This document shows, one piece after another, positions 45,401 to 56,417 of a DNA stretch of 64,000 bases (the stretch's first letter is position 1; each line of letters begins with the position of its first letter). Below the pieces are notes generated by a model. It saw only the letters and a list, made by a program, of their open reading frames with translations, did no database searches and was not told the DNA's origin. Source of the DNA: Acanthosepion esculentum. Lineage: Eukaryota; Mollusca; Cephalopoda; Sepiida; Sepiidae. A program made the translations under genes and the position numbers. The stretch covers positions 58,622,746-58,686,745 of the forward strand of contig OZ038479.1 of assembly GCA_964036315.1 (NCBI GenBank). The letters run 5' to 3'.

Positions 45401-46840
45401 CTCCGTGTTAGAATTCATTCACTTTAATTTATGAATATTAGTGATGATTAAGGTTTCAGTATGTTGTATTTATTTATGAAATCTGCTTTCTGAAAGTAGA
45501 GCGAGGGGACCTCATATCATAGATTCTCAAAAGCAATTTCACATTTCTAACTTTTTTTTTGTGTTTCTTAATTCCTTTTTTCTGTCATTCGTTTCAAAAC
45601 TGAACGAGTTGACCAGAAATCTTAACAGAATCATTTGCCGGCAAAGAAATAATCCCGTTTTGTTTTTCTTATTACAATTCTAGTCTGAAAGAAAGGTAAG
45701 TGGTAGAATACAGATAAGTTTTTTTTTTAAAGAAGAAAGAATTCGTTATTTAATTGACTTAACTTTTTCTGATCATCACACAGACACAAAAATAATTAAG
45801 AATAATAATGTAATTTTTTTTTCTCGGAAACTACGAAAAATTACATATTTGTTTTTTTACTTTCAAGTTTCTGTTTGTCTTTTTTTACTTTTATTTTTTC
45901 AATTGACTTCCATATTTCAATTTAAATGTTGAATTATATTGTAAAGATGAAAATTTAGGACGTAAAAAAATATTTTTTAGCTGGATATCGTTACTAAGAT
46001 TTTGCCAAAAATTATTTTTTCATATTCGCACTGTTGAAATACGTTTTTCTTTTCTTTTTTTTTTAAATAATTGAATTTGCAGAATTAATTTTCACTAATT
46101 TAATTTGCAGAATAAGGTTGACTTGTAGCATCCGATTCCAAAAAATATTTTTGATAAAAACAAAATCACAAATCGTTTTTAATTTAAAAGAAAAATCTTC
46201 ATTTTTGACAATCAAAAATAAAAGAAAAAATTAATAAAAAAATATTGGAGTATGAAAAATATTTTTAGCTGGATGTCGTTAGGACAATTTCGCTTAAATG
46301 TATGTACCTCCACAGTTTTGTCAGCACAATGTAATTGTAATTATTTAAAAAGTATTTTAAAAATCAAATATGCTTTTCTGGAACTTTATTTGAGGAATAT
46401 TAGCTGATTTAAAGTAGGTACCCCTACTAATTCACTAATAAAAGAAGAGCATGTGGTGAGTACGAAACAATAACCCCCTTTACCCACTCCTTTCAAATTT
46501 GGACGAGTTGAGGAAAAAGGCAGAAAAAAATTTGTGAGCCAGTGTGAAATTTTCTTTGGACCAATGAAAATGTGGTTTTCACAGGAATTAGTTGTTGAAC
46601 CTAAAAAAAGAAAAAGAAAATAGCAATCCAATGTGAAATCTTTTTTAGATATAAAATAAGTAGAAAAATTAAATCAACAAAAGAAAATTGTTCAGTCATG
46701 TGAAAAGTTTCATTTCTGTTCATGCATCCAGTGTCAAATTGCTTGCTGATTATATTATCGACCCTAATGCAAAAAAAAAAAATCAAAAGTATTTCACAGA
46801 ATTGAAATAGAGTAAGTAAATCCTCCCGTATTTATGAAAG
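45400..46840 (-). repeat. R2 family inverted copy and AT-rich repeats
   Basis: 45460-45720 is an inverted R2 copy: 'cctcatatcat' and 'ctttctgaaagtagag', then 'aatcccgttttgtttttctt', which is the reverse complement of the 'aaacgcgat/gggatta' block. The remainder is AT-rich and gene-free. Confidence 0.45.
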
Positions 46841-46905
46841 TGTGACACCCGTACTGGTCGCGGCACCATTTGTGACACCCGAGCTCTTTCAGTCACGACG
46901 CCAAA
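46840..46905 (-). other. LTR-PBS-like junction array
   Basis: On the minus strand, immediately after the LTR end (...GTCACA), come TTTGGCGTCGTGACTG and then TGTCACA, AATGGTGCCGCGACC, and TGTCACAC again. Both 'TGGCGTCGTGAC' and 'TGGTGCCGCGACC' look like retroelement primer-binding sites (3' tRNA complements begin TGG). The TGTCACAC that follows equals the first bases of the LTR. It looks like nested or tandem LTR boundaries. Confidence 0.45.
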
Positions 46906-48684
46906 TGTGACGTCGATCCTTTGTGACGGGCTGACCCTGGGACATCGGTTGAAGTCTTGTTGGGTTCTAGTACCAACTTGTCGTACCCGGCTCGCTTCCA
47001 ACGCCTGGTCACCGAAGCAACTGCTTTGATCTCGATTCAACCTACCCACGTTGTGATTTGATCTTAGGTTGACGAGATCAATCAGACGTCGGGCCGTAGT
47101 GCCAGCCGAATCCGGGTCAAGGTGATACTGCACAATAAATGTAGACAAAAAAACAAAAGCACAAACAACAATTCAAGGCGAGCGACTGGTTAGGAATAGC
47201 GATTAATTTTATGTCGGTTTGTTGAGTTACAGGAGTGCGTCTCTCTCTCTTTCTCTCCCAGCCCGAAGAAAAAAAAATATGGATTGTAACACTTTTGTGT
47301 TCTTAGCTTAGTTCTAGATATCTGGATTGTTTTTCAATAAAGTCGGCTCTGGTGGAAGCTATGAGTCAGACTTCTATAATTTGTTCTTGGTTAGAAGTCT
47401 AAGTCGGAAACTTGCTTTGGTGGGAAATCTAAAGTCGGACTTCAACAAATTTGTTCTTGGTTAGAAGTCTAAGTCGGAAGGCATGGAATCGTGCGGTCAC
47501 CTGTGCGAGGCGCGTCTCTCTGCGAACTGCACTGCTCTTGGACTGCTCTCTCCTTACTGTACTGTACTCACTCTTCTCACTCTCTGTACTGTCTAAAACA
47601 CCCGAAGACGTTTGCTTATATGGACGCCAATCAAAACCTGGCGTGGGGTCGGACGTGGTGTGGCCACCACGTTGATTTCAAATCCCCAATAAGGATTTTC
47701 TTTGTTTTCGGCCAAAAATAATTATCATTTTCCATATTTGGAAATCTTATTCCACTCCCACCCTCTTCTGCTCTCATATGGGTATCTCACCATACTTTAG
47801 AGGGCGTCAACGGTTTTCCCACTTCCTCGCAGTAACATCTCATGCCTATCCTCTCAATGGGCGGTGGCAGGCCTCCTCCCTGCGTCACATGATCACCTCC
47901 GCCTGGCTATTCGGCCAATAGGCGTCAAATGATAATCTCAATTTTTATCCAACTTCACGGCATATGGATTTCCTCAACCAAGTTTTTCGCCAACATTAAG
48001 TGGACGGGATTTTTGCGAAAATTGGGTTAATTAAAATAAACAGAATAACATGGCTCTTGTTATCACAAACGAATTTCAACAGAACACAGATGTCCTGTCC
48101 AGCCGACCTCTCCTGCTCTGTGTGCGGTCGTAGGCGACCCACCGAATCATCTCCCGATAACACAAGCCCTGGCTATCACGACACAGTTAATGCCTTATCT
48201 GCCCAAAAGCTCTGGTATTCATCAACTAATTTTTACGACAATGACCATCAGAATTTTCGCCATTCCACTACCCAAAACAACATCGCTTTTGTGGGTGGCC
48301 TTTTTCCTTCTCTTATCATCTAAGTTGTTAAGTCTTGTCCCTCTGTTTCTTTCTTTTCTTTCTCTTTTTCCTTCCTTTGTCTTCGCAGAGAATTTGGCAT
48401 ATCTCAGCATCACACTTCCGCGAGAAAGTAAAAATGATTATCTTGATTCGCACTTGAAAATAACAAAACAAAAAACCCCTTCACCGATTCCCTGCTTTGG
48501 GAAAATAACAAAACAAAAAGAATATCGCTCAGTATGTCTTTCGTTATATCTATCGGTCTAAGTTATCGCTCAGTATGTCTTTCGTTATATCTATCGGTTT
48601 AAGTAATCCCCGTAATTAACTTCTGTGGTTAATTAATTGGTTAATTAACCTGCCGTTTCTAAATAGTGTTACAAAAGTGTGACA
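46906..48684 (-). mobile_element. LTR-like element (~1.78 kb)
   Basis: This block has conspicuously higher GC than its surroundings. On the minus strand it begins TGTCACACTTTTGTAAC and ends GACGTCACA (TG...CA). It is followed by PBS-like sequence and, further on, by gag on the same strand, as expected of a 5' or solo LTR. It contains internal direct repeats: 'ttcttggttagaagtctaag' at about 47383 and 47453, and a 42-bp duplication at 48523-48606. A segment 'cccacgttgtgatttg' is shared with the 56418-58650 element. Small plus-strand frames inside it are not credible proteins. Confidence 0.6.
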
Positions 48685-48739
48685 GCTGTGGAAGCAGAAG
48701 TTTCATATAACCAAGAAAGGATTTAAAAAGCTTTGACAA

Positions 48740-49790
48740 GCAGGCGTATTTTCCCCCTTCAAGTCAGAGTGGAGTTCGGCACTCCACATTGTGCCAAAAT
48801 GAGATGGCACATACAAGCCAGAGGATGACTACATACAGCTAAATAGTATTATGAACAGGACTGCTACCCAATACACAATATCAACTTACTAGTTATGAAA
48901 TTACTTGGAAAAAATTTTTTTTCAAAAATTGATCTGTTTTCAGCATATCACCAGATACCAGTTCATCTTGATGTATGTAAAACTGCTATCGTGACAGAAC
49001 AGACTTTATTTGAATATCACTACATGCCTTTTTAGCTGCAGAATGCCACAAGTACGTTCCAAAGGATAATGGATGACATTTTCTGGGACTTTGAGTGTCC
49101 ATTTGTGTAAATCCATGATATTCTAATATACTCTGATGATGAGAATTCTCATTTTAAAAAACTGGACCAAGTATTTCAGATGCTAAGTGAGTACAATCTT
49201 AAAATTTAAATTTCAAAATGTATTTTCAATGCTACAGAACTTCTTGTGATTTAATATTTTGAAGGAAGGAATTAAACCCAACACTAATAAGCTTCAGGAC
49301 CTAAACAGTTTTCCTTTTCCCAGAAGTTCAAAAACATTGTGACGAATTATTGGAAGGGTCAATCTTTACAGAAAATTAATACCAAAGTTTAGTGACTTCA
49401 TTTTTCCACTCACAGAATTTATCTGTTTGAATCCTAATGCAAAACAACTGATTTTAACTGTGGAGGTATTAGCTTCTTTCCAAGCTGTGATTCATTATCA
49501 AGTGTAACAGCATTAGCCTTCCCAGATTCAAATGGTAAAAATTATCAACTTGTTACAGATAGTTTTGAATTATGTGATAGTTGTTGCTTTATATCAAATG
49601 ATAAACCACCAACCTGTTCCCACTGGCTTCTTTTCTAGAAAGTTATCACAGACCCAACAAAGATATTTTACCTTCAGTCGTGAGTTGCTCACTGTATATC
49701 TAGGAGTGTTATACTTTAAACACCTCAAAGAAGGTAGGGATACTCTTTTGTTTACAGATCATAAACCTCTGTAGTGCCTTTACTGGCTAT
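48740..49790 (+). pseudogene. Ty3/gypsy RT and RNase H relic
   Basis: A longer gypsy pol fragment. In order: the 'SS.W.S.LH.V.KKDG.WR' region in decayed form (48760-48820), KNFFSKIDLFSAYHQIPVHL (first catalytic Asp), KTAIVTEQTLFEYHYMPF, QNATSTFQRIMDDI, IHDILIYSDDENSHF (the YxDD block appears as IHDILIYS), and FQMLSEYNLKI. The connection domain is poor. RNase H follows at 49560-49770: YQMINHQPVPTGFFSRKLSQ, then TQQRYFTFSRELLTVYLGVL, then TLLFTDHKPL, with its Glu and Asp recognisable. Stops (for example after YMPF and before IHDI) and frameshifts show it is dead. It runs opposite to the LTR and gag to its left, so it belongs to a different insertion. Confidence 0.88.
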
Positions 49791-49794
49791 TTGC

Positions 49795-50086
49795 TGTTGA
49801 CAACAAAGTCATTTAAATTTAATCTATTAGCTTGAAATTAAGACTAAAATAAAAGATTCAGGGAAGATTTTTCTTTGTAAAATTTCATTTTAAACTTGAG
49901 TTATTGTTCAGTTATAGGTACCTAATTTAAAGTTTAATTAATCTGATTTGAAAAAAATATTATTAGTTTAAAATATTACAAAAATGCATTTTTTAACAAA
50001 GAGGTTGGTGTTTTGATTAGTTGTTAACAGGAAGCAGAAAGTTTATTTTCATCATGTATGCTTATTATTTAGTGAATCTTTGGAGA

Positions 50087-50137
<51 letters not shown>

Positions 50138-50620
50138 TAGCCCCTGCCAGAAAAAATGCAATAACTAAGGTTTAAAATGAATTTTCAAAACTGAAAACTC
50201 CTTCTTGAATCTTTCATTTTAGTTTTAATTCCAAGCTAATAGATTAAATTCAGGTACCACCAAAGAAAAGGTTTAAAATGAATTTTACAAAATGAAAAAC
50301 CTTACTGAAACTTATTTTAGTTTTACTTTCAAGCTAATAGGTTAAATTTAATATTCTCAATAAGCAGAACATTTTATTGTATTTAAAATTGAATTTAACT
50401 TGATTGAAATGAGTTTTTTGAAATCTTTAAAATCGTTATACATCAGCTGCATTGAAAAAATCTGTCAACACATAGTACTCTTTATTAAAAATAAAACACG
50501 CTTTTCTAAATCTTTGAGGAATATTAGCTGATTTAATGTTTCATTAATCTGATGTGAAACAAATATACTTAGTTTAAAAAAGACTTTTTAACATGGAGAT
50601 GGGCATGAATTTGATGAATA
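49795..50620. repeat. dispersed repeat mosaic with (TA)n
   Basis: Two tandem copies of the 'aggtttaaaatgaatttt..a.aaa' family lie at about 50166-50250 and 50270-50360. The copies of the 'taatctgattt/tgaaa' block are at about 49930 and 50540. A (TA)n tract is at 50091-50136. No gene was found. Confidence 0.55.
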
Positions 50621-51400
50621 TTGATATCTATCTTCACTGGTTGCTGCTACTCTTTCATATATTATTCTGTACCTAAGTTACATCTTTTATTACATTTTGT
50701 TGTTCGCAGAAGTTCTGGCTATACAAAGATCATAATGGTTATTATTGAGAATTTCAATGAAGGAAAAGACATTTTACTTTCCATGAAGAAGAAAACTGTA
50801 TTTTCTACTCTTCACGCAAAATTTATGGAACTGCATTTTCAAAAGCATGACAATGAACTTTAAGTAGCAAGAAATAATATACTTTGAAATGTGTGGTGTG
50901 TCTTTTCTACAAAAATACATTTTGTGTTACATATGAATAAACAATAGGACATATTCATGTGTGCTTTGCTAATCTCAGTTGGGAAGTCAGACTTACTAGG
51001 CTAGATGGAAACACATAGAATAAGAAGGAATAGACGAAAATATTTGAAGATATCAAAATTCTTACATTCATATACATTTTTGGAAAGGTAGAATCATATA
51101 TTGAACAAATTCTGGTGGTAAAATAATCTTCTTTCACTGCAAAATGTTTGATCTTAACTGACTGCTGTTGTATTAGTGAACTAACTTTAAGATATAACTA
51201 TATATATCTATTATAATAAAGATTGCTTCCATATATTATTCAGTACCTAAGTTAATGTATCTTTTATTACTTTTTGTTGTTCACAGATGTTCTGGCTGTA
51301 CAAAAATCACAATGGTTATTGAGAATTTCACTGAAGAAAAACATTTCACTTTCCATGAAGATCAGGCAAGAAATGATGTACTGTGAAATGCATGGTTTGT
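50621..51400 (+). pseudogene. finger-less inverted ZNF unit (two 5' segments)
   Basis: The plus strand carries two tandem copies of the conserved ZNF 5' segment. The first (50690-50990) runs from the acceptor-like 'tgttgttcgcag' through MVIIENFNE (ATG at 50735) to a second acceptor-like 'tttgctaatctcag' at 50963-50976 and the decayed leader 'aagtcagacttactaggcta'. No fingers follow. The second (51230-51395) has 'tgttgttcacag', then 'caatggttattgagaatttc', and is cut by SINE sequence. This unit is inverted relative to A, B and C. Confidence 0.65.
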
Positions 51401-51495
51401 TCACATCTTCTTTGTAGCCAGGTATTGAACTCACAACCTTTTGGGTCAAGTCACTAGATTCAACCAACGATTTTAGCCACTGGGCCATGTGCTAT
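51400..51495 (-). repeat. tRNA-derived SINE head
   Basis: On the minus strand: an A-box-like 'tggcccagtggctaaaa', then a B-box-like 'gttgtgagttcaatacc' about 45 bp later. This is the tRNA-like promoter arrangement of SINEs. The frame and spacing do not make a functional cloverleaf, so it is not called as a tRNA gene. It is inserted in the inverted ZNF unit. Confidence 0.6.
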
Positions 51496-51697
51496 ATGGA
51501 TAAAATTAAATCTGTTGACATGACCCAAAGATTTAACCAACACTCTTATCCATTATTTGTACTCCTTATTTATACTACCTTTATTTGTGAGGTAGAAAAA
51601 CAGCTATATGAAACGTATGCATCTCTAATTGAGTTTGCATATATTCGATAATTACCATTGTGATTTTCCATTAGTATGTCTGTTGATTAATTCATAT

Positions 51698-52557
51698 TGT
51701 AGAATCCTCCGTATTTTTCCACTCAACCCGTTTAAAGGTGGAATTTTCCATAAGAGCTAGTTTCGACCAATCAACACCACACATTGCGAAACTCGGCTTA
51801 TTATTGGTCGAGACGCCCCAGGATAAATTTCGGCGGGAATGCGCTGGGAGCCGATCTAATCTTCGCAGAGTAAATAAAAGGGCGAACCTTAGTCCGATTC
51901 ACTAGTCAGCAATTCACTCTCAGAGAGATTTCTACAGAGACCCACGCGTGTCTACATCTTGACTTAAGGGACTTTTCGCGCGTCAACACCTGACTCAACC
52001 TTCAACCTTTTTCTCTCTCTCTCTCTGAAATCTTTGCACGTTTCTAAAAAAGTGTTATTCTACACTACCAAACAGAAATTATTACTAAAGCAAATATATA
52101 TAAAAAATACGGTCCAAGGTGAATAACTCTGACAAAACAAAAACATACAAAATTCAGCAAAAAAATCTCGCAACTACAATACTTTAAAATTTATCTCTCG
52201 ATAAATTTTCCTCAAATTTTTATGTGAACACTTTTCCTAAACAAAGGAACATTCATGAACTTTGAGTTCATAAAATACTTCATTCAACTTTTGTTCAACA
52301 ATTCACTTATTTCGACTGAAACACAACTTTTTCCAAAATTGTATTGTAATTTATTTGTACATAAATATTCAATGTTTGTTTCTAATTGAATTCACGACTA
52401 CCTTTATTTCTTCGTTCAATATTGCCTTTGAGATTTATTCCTTTTGTATTGTCTACCATAAAATTGTTGTGATTAATATGAAGAACATGCTTTTCACGTT
52501 TATTACCACAAACCTAAAACCCTTCTGATTACACACTAATTCATAGCAATCCCAACA
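51698..52557 (+). mobile_element. solo LTR with 4-bp target duplication
   Basis: An 860-bp block starting TGTAGAATCC and ending CCCAACA, flanked by ATAT on both sides (51694-51697 and 52558-52561). Joining the flanks restores 'ttcatattcttcatataag', which is the reverse complement of the sequence present in unit A (about 9716-9732) and unit B. The insertion is therefore certain. TG...CA ends, a TATA-like 'aataaaaggg' at 51873-51882 and a following Inr-like 'ttcactagtcag' fit an LTR promoter on the plus strand. There are no internal genes. Confidence 0.85.
51873..51882 (+). promoter_or_regulatory. TATA-like box of solo LTR
   Basis: 'aataaaaggg' lies about 25-30 bp before 'ttcactagtcagcaattcac', in the GC-richer part of the LTR. 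The position fits a Pol II core promoter. Activity is inferred only. Confidence 0.45.
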
Positions 52558-53390
52558 ATATTCTTCATATAAGCTATTTGTATGCCTTCATGTAGTTTTT
52601 GATGACAAGAGAAAAATATTTTGTGCCTTTTTGGTTCAGAAACAGACAATAGGTATACCTTGAAACTTTGATAGATCTATATCCAATCAATTCTATCATT
52701 GGGTTGGTTAAGACAACTTTTCTGTCTCGATATAATCTTTATGTTTTTTTAAATTTTTCATTCAACCCTCATTTCTTGATCAATTTCTTAGCATTTTCTA
52801 GAAAGTAGTATCCAAATTTAGCATGAATTTTTGTTCATAATCTGTATGAAAAGAAATATTAATTTGCATGTATAAATAATGTTTTGAGGCATTTTTTAAA
52901 ACATTGGTTTGTTTTTTAGTCACTCATTGACACTTCGCCATTGAATATAAAAAAGATATAACAATAAACTTCACACTGCAGTTTTTATAATAAATCCAAT
53001 AATTTTAATAAAACTTGCTGAAACTGCTTTAAAATTTAACTTGAGCTTCATGTTGGTGTCTGAAGTAATTGTTTAAAATTTGACAAATTTTTCAAAGTAA
53101 ATTTCAAGATATGTGATTTGCATAATAACTTTCAGATGGACTGAATGGATATATTAAATCCATAACTTTTGTTGAGGACATTTATATATCTCATTTAATG
53201 CCCCCCCCCAATGACTGTGCTGTAAGTTTATTCATATATTTTAGATGAAATATATTTTTTAAATTTTAATTCTTCAAGCATGAAAGTGATGACTTTTGGG
53301 GGAAATTGTTTTAGTTAATTGATATTTCCATTTCTTAAAAAGGAAATATAAAAAATAATCACTGAATTTATAAATTTTATTTGATGATGA
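52558..53390 (-). repeat. inverted copy of ZNF-unit flank
   Basis: Reverse complement of about 9470-9735 and 33540-33800: 'aactttgatagatctatatc', 'ctatcattgggttggtta', 'cattttctagaaagtagta'. Homology fades after about 52850. The remainder (52900-53390) has no recognised feature beyond a C9 run at 53201-53209. Confidence 0.65.
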
Positions 53391-53394
53391 TGGT

Positions 53395-53640
53395 GACATT
53401 CAAACCCTCGGTCACGATGACTTGTGAGTTTGTGCTAGTACAGCTATCAACGGTCCCCCAAGTGTTCCATCTACTCAATTTCATTCAAAAGGCTTGGATC
53501 AACCCGTGGTATGGTTTTCATGCACTTTCCAAAGGTGCTGCACACTGAGACCGTCCCCTCCCGACTGATAAAATCAGGAAGTCTGACAAATCAATCGTGG
53601 TGAGATTCGAACCTGGCTCTCATCATCAAAGATATATATC
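53395..53640 (-). repeat. tRNA-derived SINE, family S1, copy 1
   Basis: Inverted copy of the element at 63060-63330. On the minus strand it reads 'ccaggttcgaatctcaccac' (a good B box), 'tttgtcag', 'cacctttggaaagtgcatga', 'aaaccataccacgggttgat', 'ccaagccttttgaatgaaa', and 'cacaagtcatcgtgacc'. The 5' A-box part is missing. Two independent copies with the same body establish a family. Confidence 0.8.
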
Positions 53641-53644
53641 CCTT

Positions 53645-54545
53645 GAAAAAAGTAACTGAAACCTATAAATCTACTCAGTAATTCTTGGCACTTTTGTCTA
53701 GTGTAATAGCTAATGAGCTAGTCTGATTACTTGTTAGGTCAGTCTTCATTGGGTGGCCAAACAAAGTTAGGCTTACTAAAAAAAACTAGACCAAATTTCT
53801 TATTAATACCTAATTCATTAACTTATTCACTTCAAAGGAAAGGAAAATTTGTATCAGCTTCACCAAGTAAAGACTTCTTTTATGTTCTGTGTTCCCTTAG
53901 AAAAGGGTTTTCAAACATGTAGCCCACAGAATATCTTTCCCTAGCCCCCATGGGAATCATTTTCATGAACTTGATTTCCCTCTAATTTTAATAAAATTTG
54001 TCCCTCGTCCCTTCCATGCTTTTGAAGTAGTAGTATTGAATTTAACCTCCCAACTAAAATGCAAACAGAAAATTTAAAGTCAGCAGAAACTATTTTTGTT
54101 CCTGTGCAGGGAAGAGGAAAAAAAACTCAACTTCCCCACTATTACGTATTCTTCATCAGCTACCTAACAAGAGTCTACAAATGCACTTTGCGACACTGCT
54201 TCAGTCTTTTTTTCCCTTTTTTATAAGGAGAAAAAATTTGTCAACTTATATTAATGTAAGTTGACCACTATGTGAAAATGTTTGACACTCCTACCATTTA
54301 TGAATGTGATGCAAAACAAATTTTAATATGAGCTTCTACAAGTGGGCTCCCTCTCTGGAGTTGATGCCCCCACCAGTGGAATTGATAGATGCCCCATTGG
54401 TAATACTCTGGTGATGGGGCTACTTCTGACTTGCTACAGCCCTTACTCAGCATGTAATGGCTCTTGTGTTCTTGAGTTTTAGACCTCTGCCTCAGAATGT
54501 GAATGATCATAGCCCTCAGCACTACTCCATCCCATGTAAAAAATT
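53645..54545. other. unassigned
   Basis: Nothing is recognised. The longest frames (minus, 54298-54522; plus, 53731-53922) have no domain that I can identify. Confidence 0.35.
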
Positions 54546-54549
54546 TTAA

Positions 54550-54800
54550 TTTCTTGTTAAAAATTTCTTAAACTTTTTAACAACAAATTAAAAAAAATAC
54601 GCATTGATTTGGAAATACTTGGAAAAATAAAATAATTATTAAATCTTAATGAAACTTTCAGGACTTATTCACAAATGAGTTCAATTATTTCATAATTTTT
54701 TGTTTTAGAAAATCTTGGTAAAATTTGTTTTTCCTCTGTTACCCCCATCTTCCACTTATTTAATTTTATGAAGTTTTGAGAAATTAAATGGGAGTGTGTT
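54550..54800 (-). repeat. inverted copy of the AT-rich family
   Basis: Shows 'gaaactttcaggacttattc', 'aatcttggtaaaatttg' and 'aattttatgaagttttgaga', corresponding to 18190-18330 and the inverted part at 5300-5470. Confidence 0.5.
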
Positions 54801-54801
54801 G

Positions 54802-55155
54802 TTACTCTCTTTCTCCATTGTGAACTGTATCAAAGGTCTTATTGAGTTCACATGGTCTACTAGAACCTGAACATCTTCCTGGTGTGGCCAGAGTATGGAA
54901 GGTGTCATCTATGTACCTTAACCATATAGTTGGCTTTAGAGATATAGATTTTAATGCCATTTCCTCAAAGTATTCCATGTATATATTCGCCATTGCTGGT
55001 GATAATGGCGAGCCCATTGCTAAGCCCTCATCCTGTCGATATATGTGTGATACCATTCCGAAGTGTGTTGTTTGTGTACAGAAAGTCAACATCTCCATCA
55101 AATTATCTATTGGAATACTGTCCGAATAATGTAAATAATGTACATAATACCTCAT
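54802..55155 (-). pseudogene. second Penelope-like RT fragment
   Basis: A short piece of a different Penelope RT. It reads TTHFGMVSHIYRQDEGLAMG, then SPLSPAMANIYMEYFEE, then WLRYIDDTFHTL. These are the 'F.Y....Y.Q..GLAMGSPLSP..A.I.ME' block and the catalytic YIDD. It differs from the element at 36-39 kb (MGSPLSGFLACIFLEFLE) and is a separate family. It is truncated on both sides: no SDKG motif and no GIY-YIG domain. Its 5' edge abuts the 22-bp block shared with 28829-28850. Confidence 0.85.
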
Positions 55156-55159
55156 CTCA

Positions 55160-56417
55160 GAAATATAGACAGATACCCGGTGTAGTTCAAACAGAAATTA
55201 TATTGATTGGAATCTCAACTTTTTGGTTGCTTTTGTTTGTTTTTTTTTTAAAATCATTTAAATTCGGCCATCTTGGCACATTTGTAAACAAAATTTAATT
55301 CTTGATTTTAAAAATCTTCCAAAAATAAAATATATATTTGTGATGTTTTTGAGGAAAATTAGTAAATTTAAAGTTAAATTAATCTGATTTGAAACAAATA
55401 TTACTTACTTATAGCATAAAATGTAGTATGCAAGCATTTCTTAACCAAAAGATTTTATTTTTCTGACATGTTGACAGCTAAGCTAAGTATAGTTGAACAG
55501 AGTTGACATAAATTTACGAAATCTAAGTGAACGCTTTTTGGGGTTTTTAACTATCTAGTAATTTTTTTAAAATAGCATATTTTCAGCGGTTATCTAATAT
55601 TTTATTGAATTTTAGTTACTTTAGCTTTATAACCTTATGCTTGACGATGCTTTCTGAAAAATAAAAAAATGAAAATACTACACAATTTTCTTAAATTAAT
55701 TTGAAAATTTAATAACTGAGATATTAATGAAATACCATAATAGCTGTAACACAATAATTTATGAAATATTATGTTATTTTAATTATTATTAATTTATACT
55801 TTTTAATATCTTAATTATTTTTTATTTTATTCTTTATTATTGTTATCACGATGGTTATGAAATGTTATTTTATTTATTAAATTTTTATAGTACTTTAAAT
55901 TTTATTATGAATTCCATTATTGTTTACACTTTTATTATTTTAATTCAATGCCCTAAACAATAGATATAAAACAAAAAAAATATTTAGTGAAATAGTAATT
56001 AAAAAGTAAAACTTACTTTAAAATTTTGAAGTGATGATTTGCAAAACAGGATGAAATATGGAAATGAATAATGAAAGAATTGTAGACCTTCAAATTTTTT
56101 TGTAGAGTAGGACAACTCTTAAGCCACTTAACCTTTTAAAGATAATGTCATGTATGGACTACCATACTTACAAAAAAAAATTTTTTTTGAAAAATATTGG
56201 GTGGAAACAACTTATTGAGTTTTTCAATTCTTGATTCAGAAATTAATTTTCATTTAATAACAATGACACCTAACTGGATTGAAGTAATGCAGAATTTTAA
56301 ATGGTTTATAACATTATAAATTATTATAATTAAAATTTTTAAAAATGAAAACAACTCTTGTAAAAATTCATTATTTAATTTTTTTCTTAAGACAATAATG
56401 CCCTAAATAAATAATGT
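55160..56417. repeat. AT-rich repeat mosaic, no gene
   Basis: 55250-55460 matches 1380-1600 ('atcttggcacatttgtaaac' compared with 'attttgacacatttgtaaat', then 'attaatctgatttgaaacaa'). 56110-56410 matches 41950-42260. No gene was found. Confidence 0.5.

Noticed and set aside
46783..47148. 121-codon minus-strand frame
   Set aside because: It crosses the LTR end and the PBS-like junctions, so it is not a gene.
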